A DNA stretch of 64,000 nucleotides from Beroe forskalii (taxonomy: Eukaryota; Ctenophora; Nuda; Beroida; Beroidae): assembly GCA_011033025.1 (NCBI GenBank), contig WFMF01000405.1, positions 1 through 64,000 on the forward strand, written 5' to 3'. How positions within the stretch are numbered: the stretch's first letter is position 1; the number at the start of each line of letters is the position of its first letter. Of this stretch, positions 23,960 to 35,639 are shown piece after piece. Below the pieces are notes generated by a model, which worked only from the letters and a program-made list of their open reading frames with translations, searched no databases and had not been told where the DNA came from. A program made the position numbers and the translations under genes.

Positions 23960-25530
23960 ACTAAAGAAATGTGCAACAAGCCTCAGTTTGCCAATCTATC
24001 TTCTGTGGTCGGAGTCCATCTCATCTGGCATTGTGCCAAAGTTCTACAAGACAGGGTTCATCACTCCGTTATTTAAGAAAGGTAGCCGATGTGAAGCTGC
24101 TAACTACAGACCTGTTACCTTAACTTCACATGTTGTAAAGTCTACGAGAGTAGTCAGAAAACACATGATTCACCATCTGGAATCGAACAATCTACTGACA
24201 GATAAGCAACACGGTTTCAGATCTAACAGAAGCTGCCTGACTCAAATGCTCGACCACTTTGAAGACATATTCGAAGAAGGATTTACTCAGGGGTCAAGAT
24301 ACAGACTCAATATATCTCGATTATGCGAAAGCATTTGATAAAGTGGATCTGGATATTCTCATCAAGAAGCTAAGGAGATATGGCTTTCACGAAAAAGCTA
24401 ATTACGTGGATCCAGTCATTTCTCACGGACCGTGACCAAGTGGTGGTTCTCAATGGTGTCCACTCCGTCATCGCCAAAGTGCTCAGCGGTGTTCCTCAGG
24501 GAAGTGTCCTTGGGCCGCTCTTATTCATTTGTTTATAAATGATTTGGAGCGTGTTGTGCTTGGCATCCAGGGTCAGCTTTTTTGCAGACGACACTCGAGT
24601 TTCCAAACAGATTGGCTGCTACGACGACTGTATGCTGCTTCAGGAAGACTTGAACAGAATTCTCAACTGGTCACGTGAAAATAACATGGAACTTCATGAG
24701 CAGAAATTTGAGCTCTTGAATCACTTCCATAACAGGAAAAGCTCATTCCTTGAACTCCCCTTCTTCACTGAAGCTTTGACTTACAAGGTTTCAAACGATG
24801 AATCTCTTTACCCTGTGGAGAACGTTAGAGATCTTGTGTTCAGGTATCAAGTGATTTGAGTTGGTCTAGACATATCGCAACCACCGTGTCAAAAGCTAGA
24901 GCACGCTATATCATGGGTTTTCAGTGTCTTCAAAACTCGAGACAGTATGGTCATGACTACCATGTATAAGTCACTGGTGAGGAGTACACTAGAGTACTGC
25001 TGTCCCTGTGGAACCCTAGCAAGGTCACTGAGATCCAGCTTTTAGAAGGGGTACAAAGAACTTTCACCAGTCGTGTAGTTGGTCTACGTCATCTCAACTA
25101 TTGGGAAAGACTAGCTAAGCTAAAGCTGATGTCACTGCAACGCAGAAGAGAAAGGTACATCATTCTGATGATGGAAGATTCTCCATAAAGTTGTACCAAA
25201 TTGCTGTGGAATCGAATTCAAGGGAGACATCGAGGCAAGGTACAATAGCCCTCATACCTTCTTTGTCTAAGTTGAGCACAGTAAGTAATCAGACGCTATA
25301 TGACAGATCATTTGCAGTCCAAGGACCAAAACTGTGGAACACTATACCGGGCGCAGTTAAACGCTGAAACATTTGATTCGTTTAAAATCAATTTATTCAG
25401 ATTATGTTGCTTTGATGCCGGACAACCCACCGGTCACTGGCTACAGCTGCAATTGGTCAAACTCTCTGGTAGACTACTCACCAGCGCGGTGGTCGGACCT
25501 CTGATGACCTTTTCGACTCTCGGATAAACT
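23960..25530 (+). pseudogene. non-LTR retrotransposon ORF2 fragment (Jockey/CR1-like), broken
   Basis: Reverse-transcriptase motifs appear in the correct order but in shifting frames. They are LFKKGSRCEAANYRPVTLTS and LTDKQHGFRSNRSCLTQ (frame at 23988-24338), YLDYAKAFDKVDLDIL (about 24310), GVPQGSVLGPLLF (about 24490) and the catalytic FADDT (about 24582). The 3' part (25280-25440) keeps FAVQGPKLWNT and TFDSFKINLF, typical of LINE C-termini. At least three frameshifts or stops break it. There is no endonuclease domain and no clear poly-A tail, so it is a dead 5'-truncated insertion. Confidence 0.85.
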
Positions 25531-25561
25531 CTACCAAGTTACCAAGTTAGTTATAGACTAT

Positions 25562-25722
25562 ATAACCACGCGACTAGAGAGAGACTTTTGCAATTCGCCA
25601 CGCGCAGCGTGGTGAATTACAATTAGGCGCGAACGCAGTGAGTGTCTAATTGCTCATATAGGTAGAACGTCAGTGAGTGCTATATGTGAAGATCAAAAGT
25701 CTCTCTCTTGGCGCGTGGTTAT
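25562..25722. mobile_element. family E multi-hairpin MITE, copy 1
   Basis: The ends are ATAACCACGCGACTAGAGAG and its near-inverse ending GCGCGTGGTTAT. Inside are three consecutive hairpins, at about 25592-25619, 25620-25651 and 25655-25686. The last two share the loop motif GAACG(C)AGTGAGTG. Length is 161 bp, with no coding frame. Confidence 0.85.
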
Positions 25723-25739
25723 TATATATACCCCCGGAA

Positions 25740-26545
25740 AAATAAGTTTTTTGGAAAAGATTTAGCCCTTCGGACACCATGTTTTTATATTATATTAAAT
25801 TTTAATTTTAAGTTTTTGAAGTTTTTTTGAAGGGGGCGATCAGCATAAAAATAATTCCATCAAAAAGTTCTTTTCAAATTTTTCCCCAAAAATTTAAAAA
25901 CAAAGAAAAGATCAATCAAAAGAATATTAAAAAACACACATTCTCACATTCGGGGAACCCATTCAAATATTTAAATGAGGAAAAGGCAACATATGGTAAT
26001 TTTAAATCATCAAATAAGACCAATACATCAAAATTTGAACACGGGAAGGACCGGGCCAAAAAAAAAAAGTGTAAATTAAAAATTGAGAACAAAAGAACTT
26101 TACCACTCATGGGGGAGGTCCGACTTTTGAAATTGAAAATTACCCCAAAAATTAAAGCACCCAAACCCCATTCTATACCTGTGTTAGAGCAGATTACGTG
26201 ACATACTTGTCAAACATATCTTTGTGCAAATGAAACAGTAATTACAATTTTGGTTGATTTGTTTTGGTTTCGTTTTTGTGTGTACTTTTTCAAAATTCTT
26301 TAAAAGGGGGTTCGGAAAAACAGGGTAAAAAATTAAATAAACACAAAAAGGGTAAAAAAACGGGGTAAAAAAAAGGGTAAAAAAACGGGGATTACCTGTA
26401 AGCTTTTGTTTTTAATTAATTTTTGAAATTTTCGGAAATTTTAAAGGTCGGAATGAATAAAAATCTAAGATGGATTTTCAAAATCTAATAGGTTTTTAAA
26501 ATTTCTCTTGAGGGAGTTTCTAGAAAAACTTTCGGCGGTTTAATT
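25740..26545. repeat. smeared copy of the segment at about 28790-29720
   Basis: Follows 28790-29720 closely, but many bases are replaced by their neighbour, giving A/T/G runs. The open frame at 25827-26201 is a product of this and is not a gene. Low-quality assembly of a duplicate or second haplotype is the simplest explanation. Confidence 0.6.
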
Positions 26546-26680
26546 CAGGGGTTGGAAAAGCCCCCTCCGCAGGTTTTGGATTTTGAGGGCCCGGGGGCCC
26601 CGGGGGGCTTTAACGGGGCCCCAACGGTGCGGGGCCAAAAAACCCGAGGCCCCGGGGGCGAAATTAGGGCTTAAACGAAA
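26546..26680 (+). mobile_element. family A GC-rich element, degraded copy
   Basis: AGGGGTTGGAAAAGCCCCC resembles the family A left end, followed by GGGCCCGGGGGCCCC-type sequence. It carries the same homopolymer smearing as the upstream block. Confidence 0.5.
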
Positions 26681-27059
26681 ATCTGTTCCCCATTTCACGA
26701 AGAAATTTGACAGTTTCAATTATTCGTTCCCAAATCGATACGTCATGTTTGACGTCAAGGTGTATCAAAATTTCAGATCGATTGACAAAAGATGCCCGTT
26801 ATGACAGCATTCTGCTGAAATGTTACACATGATCCATTGCACTACGCATCGCTGCAGCCTTATATATGTTTTTGTGGATTCTTAAATTTCAAAATTTTTG
26901 CAGAACCTTCCCGACGATCAAATCGATTGAAAATTGAGTTTCGCTTTTGCTGCCGCGCTCGGAGTTCCAAATTTGAGATCAATTCATTAAAAAATGGCTG
27001 AGTGGCTACTACTTGAAATATGAACAATTCTTGTTCAGGGTTACGACAATAACATACTA

Positions 27060-27655
27060 ATAGAGAACGTTTTTTAGGCGAAGAGTGCTTGCCCTCTTTA
27101 AAAGCCATATCTCGAGAACCGTAAAGATACAGAGCTCATCTACCAGCGTTGGAGAAAGATAGAAAAAAGTGCCTTGCGAAAAGCATCTACGTCATGTTGA
27201 TGACGTCATTATGACGTCACAAAGTCGAATTTGTTTTTTGATTTCGAAAATCGGCGTTTTCAGCGCAATTTTTCGGCATGAAGCTTTTGAGATAGGTTGA
27301 AAATCTTATGGTAATGCAGAAAGGAAATTTAGTGTACTTTCCAAAAATGGGGTCGAAAAGTTCCGGGCCCTCCGGCATCATTGAGATATCTGCAATTGTT
27401 TGAAACACTTTGACACGAAAAAATATGTAAAAATAGCAAACGGTAAGATGAGTTAGAGAGAACAGGACCATCCAGAACTTCATCTTGGATATGTTGTTTG
27501 GTCATAATCCCAACTGTTATAATGAATGGGTCTCAGATAGTTGATATAATTTTATGACGTAATTGTGACGTCATCAGTAATGCTAGGTAATTCAAATTTT
27601 GTAGGCGCGATTTGACGCTAAATTGCAATATCTGAAAAAGAGGATTTATGTTTTT
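27060..27655 (+). repeat. module C, copy 4 (diverged)
   Basis: Recognisable by CATATCTCGAGAACCGTAAA, TGATGACGTCATTATGACGT and GTAATTGTGACGTCATCAGT in the same order as at 5155-5770. Confidence 0.75.
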
Positions 27656-27908
27656 CAAAAACCAAAAGTTGTTGTGGTGGCCTGGTTTAAAGACGTTCTT
27701 TGCACAAACCCGCGTGAATAGAACGCGACGGTTAAAACTGCCGCAACGGCCTTTTTTCGAAGCATAATAGTTTCGTGAAAGCTGCACATTTGGCGACGTT
27801 GCGTAGTTTTAACCGTCGCGTTCTATTCTGTTACCGCGGTTTTAAAGTAAAGAACGCCTTAAAACCGCCGCGGGCCACCACAACCAAATCCTTTTTGGTT
27901 TTTGGAAA
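27656..27908. mobile_element. family D long palindromic MITE, copy 4 (diverged)
   Basis: Inner arm GAACGCGACGGTTAAAACTG and its inverse, plus outer arms with GTTCTTTGCACAAACC / AAGTAAAGAACGCC. It follows module C exactly as in the 5-7 kb cluster. Confidence 0.8.
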
Positions 27909-27975
27909 AAATAACTCCATCTCTGGTTTCGTAACTCCATCAGTGATGGTTATACGTATACAGCACGCGCGAAAA
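27909..27975. mobile_element. family F short repeat, copy 1
   Basis: ATAACTCCATCTCTGGTTTC, GTAACTCCATCAGTGATGG and CACGCGCGAAA match the element at 29719-29793. The left TTCGCGCGTG end is missing, because the sequence joins directly to the palindrome at 27908. Confidence 0.7.
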
Positions 27976-28019
27976 CAACACGGCCGTGTATATAAAATTT
28001 CCAATCATCTATAGACTTT

Positions 28020-28177
28020 ATAACCACGCGACTAGAGAGAGACTTTTGCAATTCGCCACGCGCAGCGTGGTGAATTACAATTAGGCGCGAACGCAGTGAG
28101 TGTCTAATTACCATATAGTACGAACGCCAGTGAGTGCTATATGTGAAGATCAAAAGTCTTCTTTGGCGCGTGGTTAT
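28020..28177. mobile_element. family E multi-hairpin MITE, copy 2
   Basis: Nearly identical to 25562-25722, with the same TIR and the same three hairpins. Small differences are in the third hairpin and near the right end. The left flank (CTATAGACT) resembles the flank of copy 1, so flanking sequence may have been duplicated with it. Confidence 0.85.
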
Positions 28178-28255
28178 AGTAGCAGCACACGGCCGGATTC
28201 GGAAGTAAGTTTAATTTGGACAGATTTAGACCCTCAGTGACACCTTATGACTCAT

Positions 28256-28790
28256 TCATACTAGTCGGTTCTGTCCCACGGACGGCGAATGATGGCAGCC
28301 GATGAGTTTAAAGGGGCCCCATGTCCCTTTTACAGTGATTTTTACCCGGGGGTTTAGGGGAAATTTGCAACCCTTTAAATTTTTGCGAAAAAAACTTCCC
28401 AGACCCAATAATTTCCGACAATTTCCCCAAAAAACCCTTTTTTCCCTCGGCAAACCCCCAGGGAAGGGTTTGAAAAAAACAAAATCTATTTTTGGGAAAA
28501 AGGGGGCCCCTTCCCCCCCCTTTTTTGGGGGAACCCAATTGGGCAAAATTTCAAAATTTTTTTCATCATTAATAACTTTATGGGAAGGGAATTTTTAAAA
28601 ATTTTGGGAAAATTTAATTTTTGGGAAAAAAACGGGGCCCCTTCCACGCCCTTAGGGTGACCCAAAACCCGGACAAAATTCTCAAAATTTTTATTCATCT
28701 AAGCAACTCAAGGGAAGGAATTTAAAAAATTCGAAATTTTAAAAAGGGGCTTTCCCCCCGTAGGGTAAAATTTTTTTTCAATATTTGATT
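28256..28790. other. homopolymer-rich, low-confidence sequence
   Basis: Long runs of A, C, G and T (for example GGGGCCCCTTCCCCCCCC) give overlapping open frames on both strands. The texture matches the other smeared blocks, so I treat these frames as artefacts. Confidence 0.6.
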
Positions 28791-29720
28791 TATTATAAAG
28801 CTTTTGCAACACGATGCAAAAGAATTTCAGCGCCTACTTGAATTCTGTATCGTTACCCAACCATATATATATATATATATATATATATTAACAACACGCA
28901 TTATATATAGTAAGATTATGCTTCATATTTGTGCATTGACTTAAGTATTTTGAAGCTTTTTTGAAAAGGCAGCAATCAAACATAAGAACATAGATTCCAT
29001 CAAAACGTTCATTTCGCAAACTTTTGCAAAATCAACGGTACAAACAAATCGAAAAGATACAATCACGAAGTGAATATTCAATACACACACTTTCCCACAT
29101 TCTCAAGAACCATTCACATTTAATTATAATTGCATACAACATGATTGGTAATGTAAATCATCAGCACAGATAACATCGGAATGTGAACACTGAAGGACCG
29201 ACCAAACAAAGTGTATGCAATATCAAAATTGAGAACGAAAAAGAACTAATTACCACTCATGGTAGTAGGTACATCGACATTTGCAATTGCAATTACCATT
29301 CTCAAAAATGTATAAGGCAGCCACATTCCATTCTTTTACCTGTTACGAGCAGTCACGTGACATACTTGTCTAACATATAACGTTTGCAAATGTACACAGT
29401 AATTACAATGTGTTGTGTTGATTGGTATTTGTTCGTTTCTTGTATTGTGCATGTGTACATTTGCTAAATACAGTAAACGGGTCAGGTAAACAGGGTAAAA
29501 TAAAGGTAAATAAACATAAACAGGGTAAATAAACATGGTAAATAAACAGGGTAAATAAAAGGGTAAATAAACAGGGGTAAATAAACAGTGTAATCATATT
29601 TAATCAAGTTATGTAACATTCGGTAACTCAGCGTGTCAGAATCCGAATATAAATCTAGAGATGGACTTTCGAAATCTACTGATGACTTGAAATCTACTGA
29701 TGGAGTTTTCAGAGAGACTT
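28790..29720. repeat. clean copy of the duplicated segment seen at 25740-26545
   Basis: Contains an (AT)n run at about 28863-28889. A short tandem repeat of GGGTAAATAAACA units lies at about 29480-29596; its smeared counterpart is at about 26320-26395. No gene is supported; minus-strand frames at 29336-29597 read the repeat. Confidence 0.65.
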
Positions 29721-29793
29721 TCGCGCGTGTTTATAACTCCATCTCTGGTTTCGTAACTCCATCAGTGATGGTTATACGGGCAGCACGCGCGAA
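29719..29793. mobile_element. family F short TIR element, copy 2 (75 bp)
   Basis: TTTCGCGCGTG at the left and CACGCGCGAAA at the right enclose ATAACTCCATCTCTGGTTTC and the small palindrome CCATCAGTGATGG. Confidence 0.7.
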
Positions 29794-30839
29794 AAAAAAG
29801 GTGGGGTTATAATTTTTTAAGTTTTTACCCAGATCGGCCCAGGTGTTTTGATTATGGGGAATAAGAATTTTTCGGGAAATTTCCAGTCGCAAAACCCAAA
29901 AGTCCCCAATCATGACGTAAAATGGTGGGTTTGGTTAAAATTTCGGAAAGATTAGCACTTCTATATGGTATGATCATCACCACCCCCAAGGAACCCCATG
30001 TAAGCCCAGTACGTGCATTTTATCCACCTTTGAAAAACAACTTCAAGAGAGGGCTGTAGGGAAACTCTTAATTGTTGTAGTAATAAATTGGGGTGCAACA
30101 GTTTTTGGGGGGCCAGGGACTATGCCATGGCTTATGTTACGTGGCTGTCGATAACTTACCCCCTTTTGGACTTTTTCCAATGTGTTTTTAAAAATGCCCA
30201 TACTTAAAAAGTGGGGGAAACGGCCCAAAGGAAAATATTTGGTTTAATGTGGTTTTAAATCCACATGGTTTTTTGCCACGTGTTCTTGTAGACTATAGTC
30301 GACACTGTACATAATTCCGGAGAAAGTTGTATACATTAACGCTAGCCAATCATAACGCTGTATCATGCGAGTTATTAACCAATCAAAAGCAAGAAAAGTG
30401 ATAGGGGTTATGTTTCCATTCTTCCTGTGTTGTGTTGGCGATCAGAGCATCCGAGGTATCATGTCAAATTCCATCAATCAATTTCTATTCGGGGACTCAG
30501 AAGAAACTTCTTTCGGATATTTTGTTACGATAACGTGTGTTGACAATAGTCTAGGAGACAGGCTTCGATTACCTCCACGTCGTGTGTCTTCACCCCAAAA
30601 CTCGGCGTAGACTATAGTCGACATGGCTTATAATCCACGTGTGTGCAGCCCCTAACTTGAAATGAAACCCGGGTATGGAATTCAATCCGCCAAACAAAGA
30701 AGCAACCCGTATTTTTGAAACCAATAATGGAATCTGGAGAGGCTCATGTTACACTTCAGCAATAATCTCAACAACATTGTGAAAGCGCATTAGGGCCCAC
30801 ATTATCATGTTGATAGGAAATGTTGATAGGAAAAATGTA
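29794..30839. other. no gene seen; flanking palindromes
   Basis: GTAGACTATAGTCGACA occurs at about 30289 and 30608, bracketing roughly 320 bp, possibly a small insertion. The open frame inside it (30365-30610) has no recognised domain. 29800-30250 is partly homopolymer-smeared. Confidence 0.4.
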
Positions 30840-31155
30840 TTTAATTTGTTTCCGCATCGATGAAAATTGGAATTTTAATAAAGATTGGCCATAATTTACT
30901 ATTCAGACTGGTTTAAAAACCTCGTTTTTTGCAACCCTTGCTATCACAAAATTATTGAGGTAAGCCTCAATGTTCATGATTAAACTAATACCAAAAAAGC
31001 AATATTGCTTATTTTTCCCGTGCTGAACTTTGGTTCAGGAATTATTGCGATAGACTCACCGGATACTAATTAAATAAATAGCTGGCACAGAATGAGACAC
31101 TAGACAAAAAGTATCACAAAAAGTTGCGTCCCCCACCTCAAATACTAAGAATTTA

Positions 31156-31268
31156 CTCACCAGACTGCGACTTCCCATATTATCTGCTGACAAAGTTGCA
31201 CTTACTTCGGCACTGGAGGCGTTTTCTTCGTGAACTCCAGCTCCTGCTCTTTGAAGAAAACTCCTGCA
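31156..31268 (-). pseudogene. damaged copy of the C1-like exon
   Basis: Aligned with the exon at 33495-33607. The acceptor ATATTTGCAG and the donor CTG/GTGAG are kept, and AGTGCAACTT is present, but indels break the reading frame. The His of the C1-like motif is not preserved. Confidence 0.5.
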
Positions 31269-31979
31269 AATATGCGGAGGAACTAGCAAGTATCTGTACA
31301 ATAGTGTCATTGAAAGATTAAGATTGAAAGCAATAAGATTACAAGAGTCATGTATTCTCGCGTGTATTACCGTACATGAATTTACAATTTTCAGAATGTA
31401 GACCGTGTTGTGTGGTATCAGAACACTTAACCACTAACCAGTGTATGCGGACAGTAATATCACACACTAGTCTGTATTGTCTTCCTACTGACATGCTCAG
31501 TAATAAGATTTGACACCCGACACACTGCTGTTATACATCCTGTACATTATAGAATACGAGGCTTGTTTGTATTCAACATACTCATGTACACCTCATGTAC
31601 TCATGTTTACTCATCATCATGAGAAGAACACTCTACTAAATTTTAAATTAATTAAGCAATGCCTTGGGATATCAAATATCACTGGAGAGGGTTTCATCAA
31701 TTCAACGAAAGAAAGCTTTCATATAAAAAATAGATGAATAATGAGATGAATAGGAAGCCAAAAACCGTATTAATTAGCCCAGAGAATTTGTGGTTTTAGG
31801 CCTTCAATTATCTGTCCAACACCTGGATTATATTCCATTCAATCAGGCATGGTTCTTTCATAAGCCTAAATGATTTTCAGCTTATTCTAATGACTTTAAA
31901 TTTCCCTACCATAAAGTATTGAGACACTGTTGATTTTTAACCACTCCCGTGGTTTATTTTAAATAATTTTTTAAAAAGA

Positions 31980-32150
31980 ATTAAAAAAACTCACGTGTGG
32001 TAGTCGGGGTTCCTTTTTTCCGGGAAGCCGCCCGAGGGGAAAACACTGAAAACCGGAAATGCCCTCAATTTTTTGGGAGGGGGGAATTTTATTCACATTG
32101 CCGACAGTAGTCCAAATCCCCCTTTCATTTCCCCAAAAATGCATTCCCGG
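31980..32150 (-). pseudogene. damaged copy of the C2H2 zinc-finger exon
   Basis: Corresponds to 34360-34518 through the donor region (AAAACTCACGTGTGG) and GAAATGCC. The finger cysteines and frame are lost in homopolymer-smeared sequence. This may be poor sequence rather than a true pseudogene. Confidence 0.4.
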
Positions 32151-33494
32151 GTCTGATTTAAGTTGAAAAAAATTCAAATTGGGGGCCCAAACAATTTAAT
32201 GAATTAAAAATTGGGATAAACTGGGGGTTGGTGATAAATCAGATTAGAGTTACAATGCGATTTTTTAAACGACGCAGTTTAAGAATAAAAAAGCGAAAAA
32301 AACCCAATAGATGTAAAAGCTGAAGCCCCCAAAGGTTTTAAATTCCTCATTAATTTTTCCAATACAAAATTAATACAAAAAAGAAAGTCAGAACTAAAAA
32401 GGTATATAAAACTATGGGGTTTGAGAGAAAATATTTCCCGGATATGGGGCTTTATATCCCGTGAGTCAAGACTCCCCCAACAGGACAATCGCCGCATACT
32501 GTTTAATATTCGAAAAAATCTCATTAACACAACTTTCTTATTTCTATTCCAAAGTTGCGAAGCAAAATGGGTATCTATTTTTTTTGGGATTGGCAACATG
32601 CTAACGGGTATGTTTTTTCCCAGGAATGAAAAATTCCCTTAAATCTACTGATCATTTTATCACACTAATAAGAGATTGCATTGAAATAACATTCATTTTA
32701 AGATAAAAAAAAAGCACAATAAAAATTTTGAAAAGGGGGAAAAGAAAAGGAAAATTTTAATTTGGCATAAAAGTATTTGATCATCGGAAAGAGGGGATGA
32801 TTTAATTAAGAAGGCCCCCAAATTTTAAACACAATCAAATTATTCAAACCCGTTCAGTGCCCCAAATTCCAGTCAAAAAGGTCGGGGAAATATTGAGCTG
32901 AACCCCTGGGTAGTGCCCAAAAGTTTTTTTTACCCAGGCAAACAGGGAAAAACCCCTTTCATCTTTTTTTTATGGGGTTAAACCTGAAACCTCCAAAACA
33001 GGGGCCCGGAAAGTCTTTAAAACCTCACAGCACACATCCTAGGTCCCCTTGCATCCCCAACCACTGAAAATTTCCCAAACCCCATTAAGATTGTTTAGCG
33101 TCGATTTGCTGGTACGATGATTGAACCAAAACCCGCGGGGCCTAGCGGGAATTTAATCTTCCCCCCAACCCCAGGTTTTTTGTTTCCCGTCGATGAAAAT
33201 TGGTTTAATAAAGATTAAATATGTAATTTCACTATTCCAGACTGGTTTAAAACCTGTTTTTTGCAACCCTTGCTATCACAAAATTATTGAGGTAAGCCTC
33301 AATGTTCATGATTAAACTAATACCAAAAAAGCAATATTGCTTATTTTTCCCAAAATGCTGAACTTTGGTTCAGAATTATTATGATAGACTCACCGGATAC
33401 TAATTAAATAAATAGCTGGCACAGAATGAGACACTAGACAAAAAGTATCACAAAAAGTTGCGTCCCCCACCTCAAATACTAAGAATTTACTCAC

Positions 33495-33607
33495 CAGACT
33501 GCGACTTCCCATATTATCTGCTGACAAAAGTTGCACTTGCTCGGGCACTGGAGGTTTTCTGTGCTGAACTCGTGCTCCGAAAACTCCGGCTCTTTGGAAG
33601 AAAACTC
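33495..33607 (-). CDS. putative exon 2: C1-like zinc finger half
   Basis: Bounded by the acceptor ATATTTGCAG and the donor GTCTG/GTGAGT. It encodes 37 codons plus two bases, including HEFSTENLQCPSKCNFCQQI. The spacing H-x12-C-x2-C followed by an IIW matches the first half of a C1 (diacylglycerol/phorbol-ester type) zinc finger. The second half (C-x2-C...H...C) would have to come from a later exon. I could not find one: the next splice-like segment, near 33394-33436, reaches a stop quickly. The exon enters in phase 0, matching the end of the zinc-finger exon at 34360-34518, so the two may be joined. C1 assignment is by motif spacing only. Confidence 0.45.
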
Positions 33608-34359
33608 CTGCAAATATGCGGAGGAACTTAGCAAGTATCTTGTACAATAATTAATAATTGAAAGATTAAGATTGAAAGCAATAAGATTACAAGAGTCAGC
33701 GAAATGTATTCTCGCGTGTATTTACCGTACATGAATTTACAATTTTCAGAATGTAGACCGTGTTGTGTGGTATCAGAACACTTAACCACTAACCAGTGTA
33801 TGCGGACAGTAATATCACACACTGTCTGTGTATTGTCTTCCCTACTGACTATGCTCAGTAATAAGATTTTGACACCCGACACACTGCTGTTATACATCCT
33901 ACATTATAGAATACGAGGCTTGTTTGTATTCAACATACTCATGTACACCTCATACTCATGTTTACTCATCATGAGAAGAACACTCTACTAAATTTTAAAT
34001 TAATTAAGCAATGCCTTGGGATATCAAATATCACTGGAGAGGGTTTCATCAATTCAAGCGAAAGAAGCTTTCGGTATACAAAATAGATGAATAATGAGAT
34101 AGATAGGAAGCCGAAAACCGTGGCCCATTGTTAGCCCAGAGAATTTGTGGTTTTTAGACCTTCAATTATCATCAACACCATGGATTACTGTTCCATTCAA
34201 TCAGGCATGGTTCTTTCATAAACCTAAATGATTTTCAGCTTATTCTATTGTTTTTAAATTCCTACTCACTATAATTGATGATTGAGACACTGTTGATTAC
34301 TACACCACTCCCGTGGTTTAGTATTTAAATAGATTTATTAAAGAATTGAAAAAACTCAC

Positions 34360-34518
34360 GATGTAAGTAGTCAGGGTTCCATTTTCTGGGAGTGTCCCGT
34401 CGGAGGGCAAATCATCGTGAAATATCCGGAAATGCCCCTCTAGTTTGGTACGAGAGGGGAATGATATGTCACATTGCCGACAGTAGTGCTCAATGCTTCC
34501 TTTCACTTCGCTAGACAT
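34360..34518 (-). CDS. putative exon 1: C2H2 zinc finger protein
   Basis: Starts at ATG (34518-34516) and ends at the donor TACATC/GTGAGT after 53 codons, phase 0. Residues 13-34 form a classical C2H2 finger: YCRQCDISFPSRTK then H-x4-H (C-x2-C-x12-H-x4-H). An acidic/Gly/Thr tail follows. It probably binds nucleic acid or protein, and no family name can be given. It is followed at about 33607 by a phase-matching C1-like exon. The whole two-exon segment is duplicated in tandem at 31.1-32.2 kb in damaged form. Confidence 0.5.
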
Positions 34519-35639
34519 GCATTACTGGGTCTGAGTGTAAGTTGAGTGAATTCAAATTGAGGGGCTAAATCAATAATTAATGAATTAATAATATGGGATA
34601 AACTGAGAATTGGTGATAAATCAGATTCAGAGTTACAATGCGAGTTTTGACGACGCAGTTTAAGAGGATAACAAAAGCGAAACAACCAATAGATGTAATA
34701 AAGCTATGAAGCCACCAGGTGTTATTACCTCATTAACTTTCCAATACATAATATTAATACAAACAGAAAGTCAGAACTAAGAAGTGTATATATACTATGA
34801 GTTATGTAGAGACATGAATAGTTCCGGATATGAGGCATTACATTGATACTGCAGTGAGTCTATAGACTCACCACACATTTTGCGACAATCGCCGCATACT
34901 GTATTAGTATTCGAACAACCATCTCATGTCAACACAACTTTCTTATTTCTATTGCATACCAAAGTTGCTGCGAAGCAGCACATAGCGTAGTATCTAGTTT
35001 CTTTTAGGATTGGCAACATGCTAACGGGTATGTTATTTCTCAGGAATGAGGAAATGTACTCAAATCTACTGATCATGTCATCACACTAAGTATATAAGAG
35101 ATTGCATTGCAATCAACATTCACTTTCTAAGATCAAGAAAGCACAATACAAATTGACAAGGAGAAAGAAAAAGGAAAACTTTAATCAAGTTATAAGAGTA
35201 TTTGATCATCGGCAAGATGGGATGACTTAATTAAGAAGGTCCCCAATTGTACGACAATCAAAGATTCATTCTAAGGCCCGTTCAGTGTCAGTAATTCCAG
35301 TCAGGAAGGTCTGAACATAATATATTGAGCTGAAGCCTGTGGGTAGTGTCCGTGTTTTAATATTTATCCAGGCAAAACACGGAAAAACCTAGTTCATCTT
35401 TATTATAGGGTTAGGGTAAAACTGCAACTCGCTAAAACATGAGCCGGAAAGTCTTTCAACCTCACAGCACACATCCTAGGTCGCTGCATCACTAACCACT
35501 GACAATTCCGAACCTTCACATTAAGATTGAAAATTTAGCGCTCGATTCTGCTGGTACGATGATTGAACCAAAACTGCGCGGCGCTAGCTGAATGTTTAAT
35601 CTTCACCTAACCAGGTGTTGTTGCTCTAACCAGATCCCT

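Larger units (their letters stand above)
30840..33185. repeat. tandem segmental duplication, first copy (partly smeared)
   Basis: Direct duplicate of 33186-35560 with a period of about 2.35 kb. 30900-31740 matches closely. From about 31900 the copy degrades into G, C, A and T runs. It contains damaged copies of the two zinc-finger exons described at 33495-34518. Confidence 0.75.
33186..35560. repeat. tandem segmental duplication, second copy (clean)
   Basis: Second copy of the 2.35-kb unit, with normal-looking sequence throughout. It carries the intact zinc-finger exons on the minus strand. Confidence 0.75.

Noticed and set aside
23960-25530. Active retrotransposon
   Set aside because: The reverse-transcriptase frame is broken at several points and the 5' part is missing.
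28256-28698. Four overlapping open frames rich in Lys/Phe/Pro/Gly
   Set aside because: They derive from homopolymer-smeared sequence and are antisense shadows of each other.
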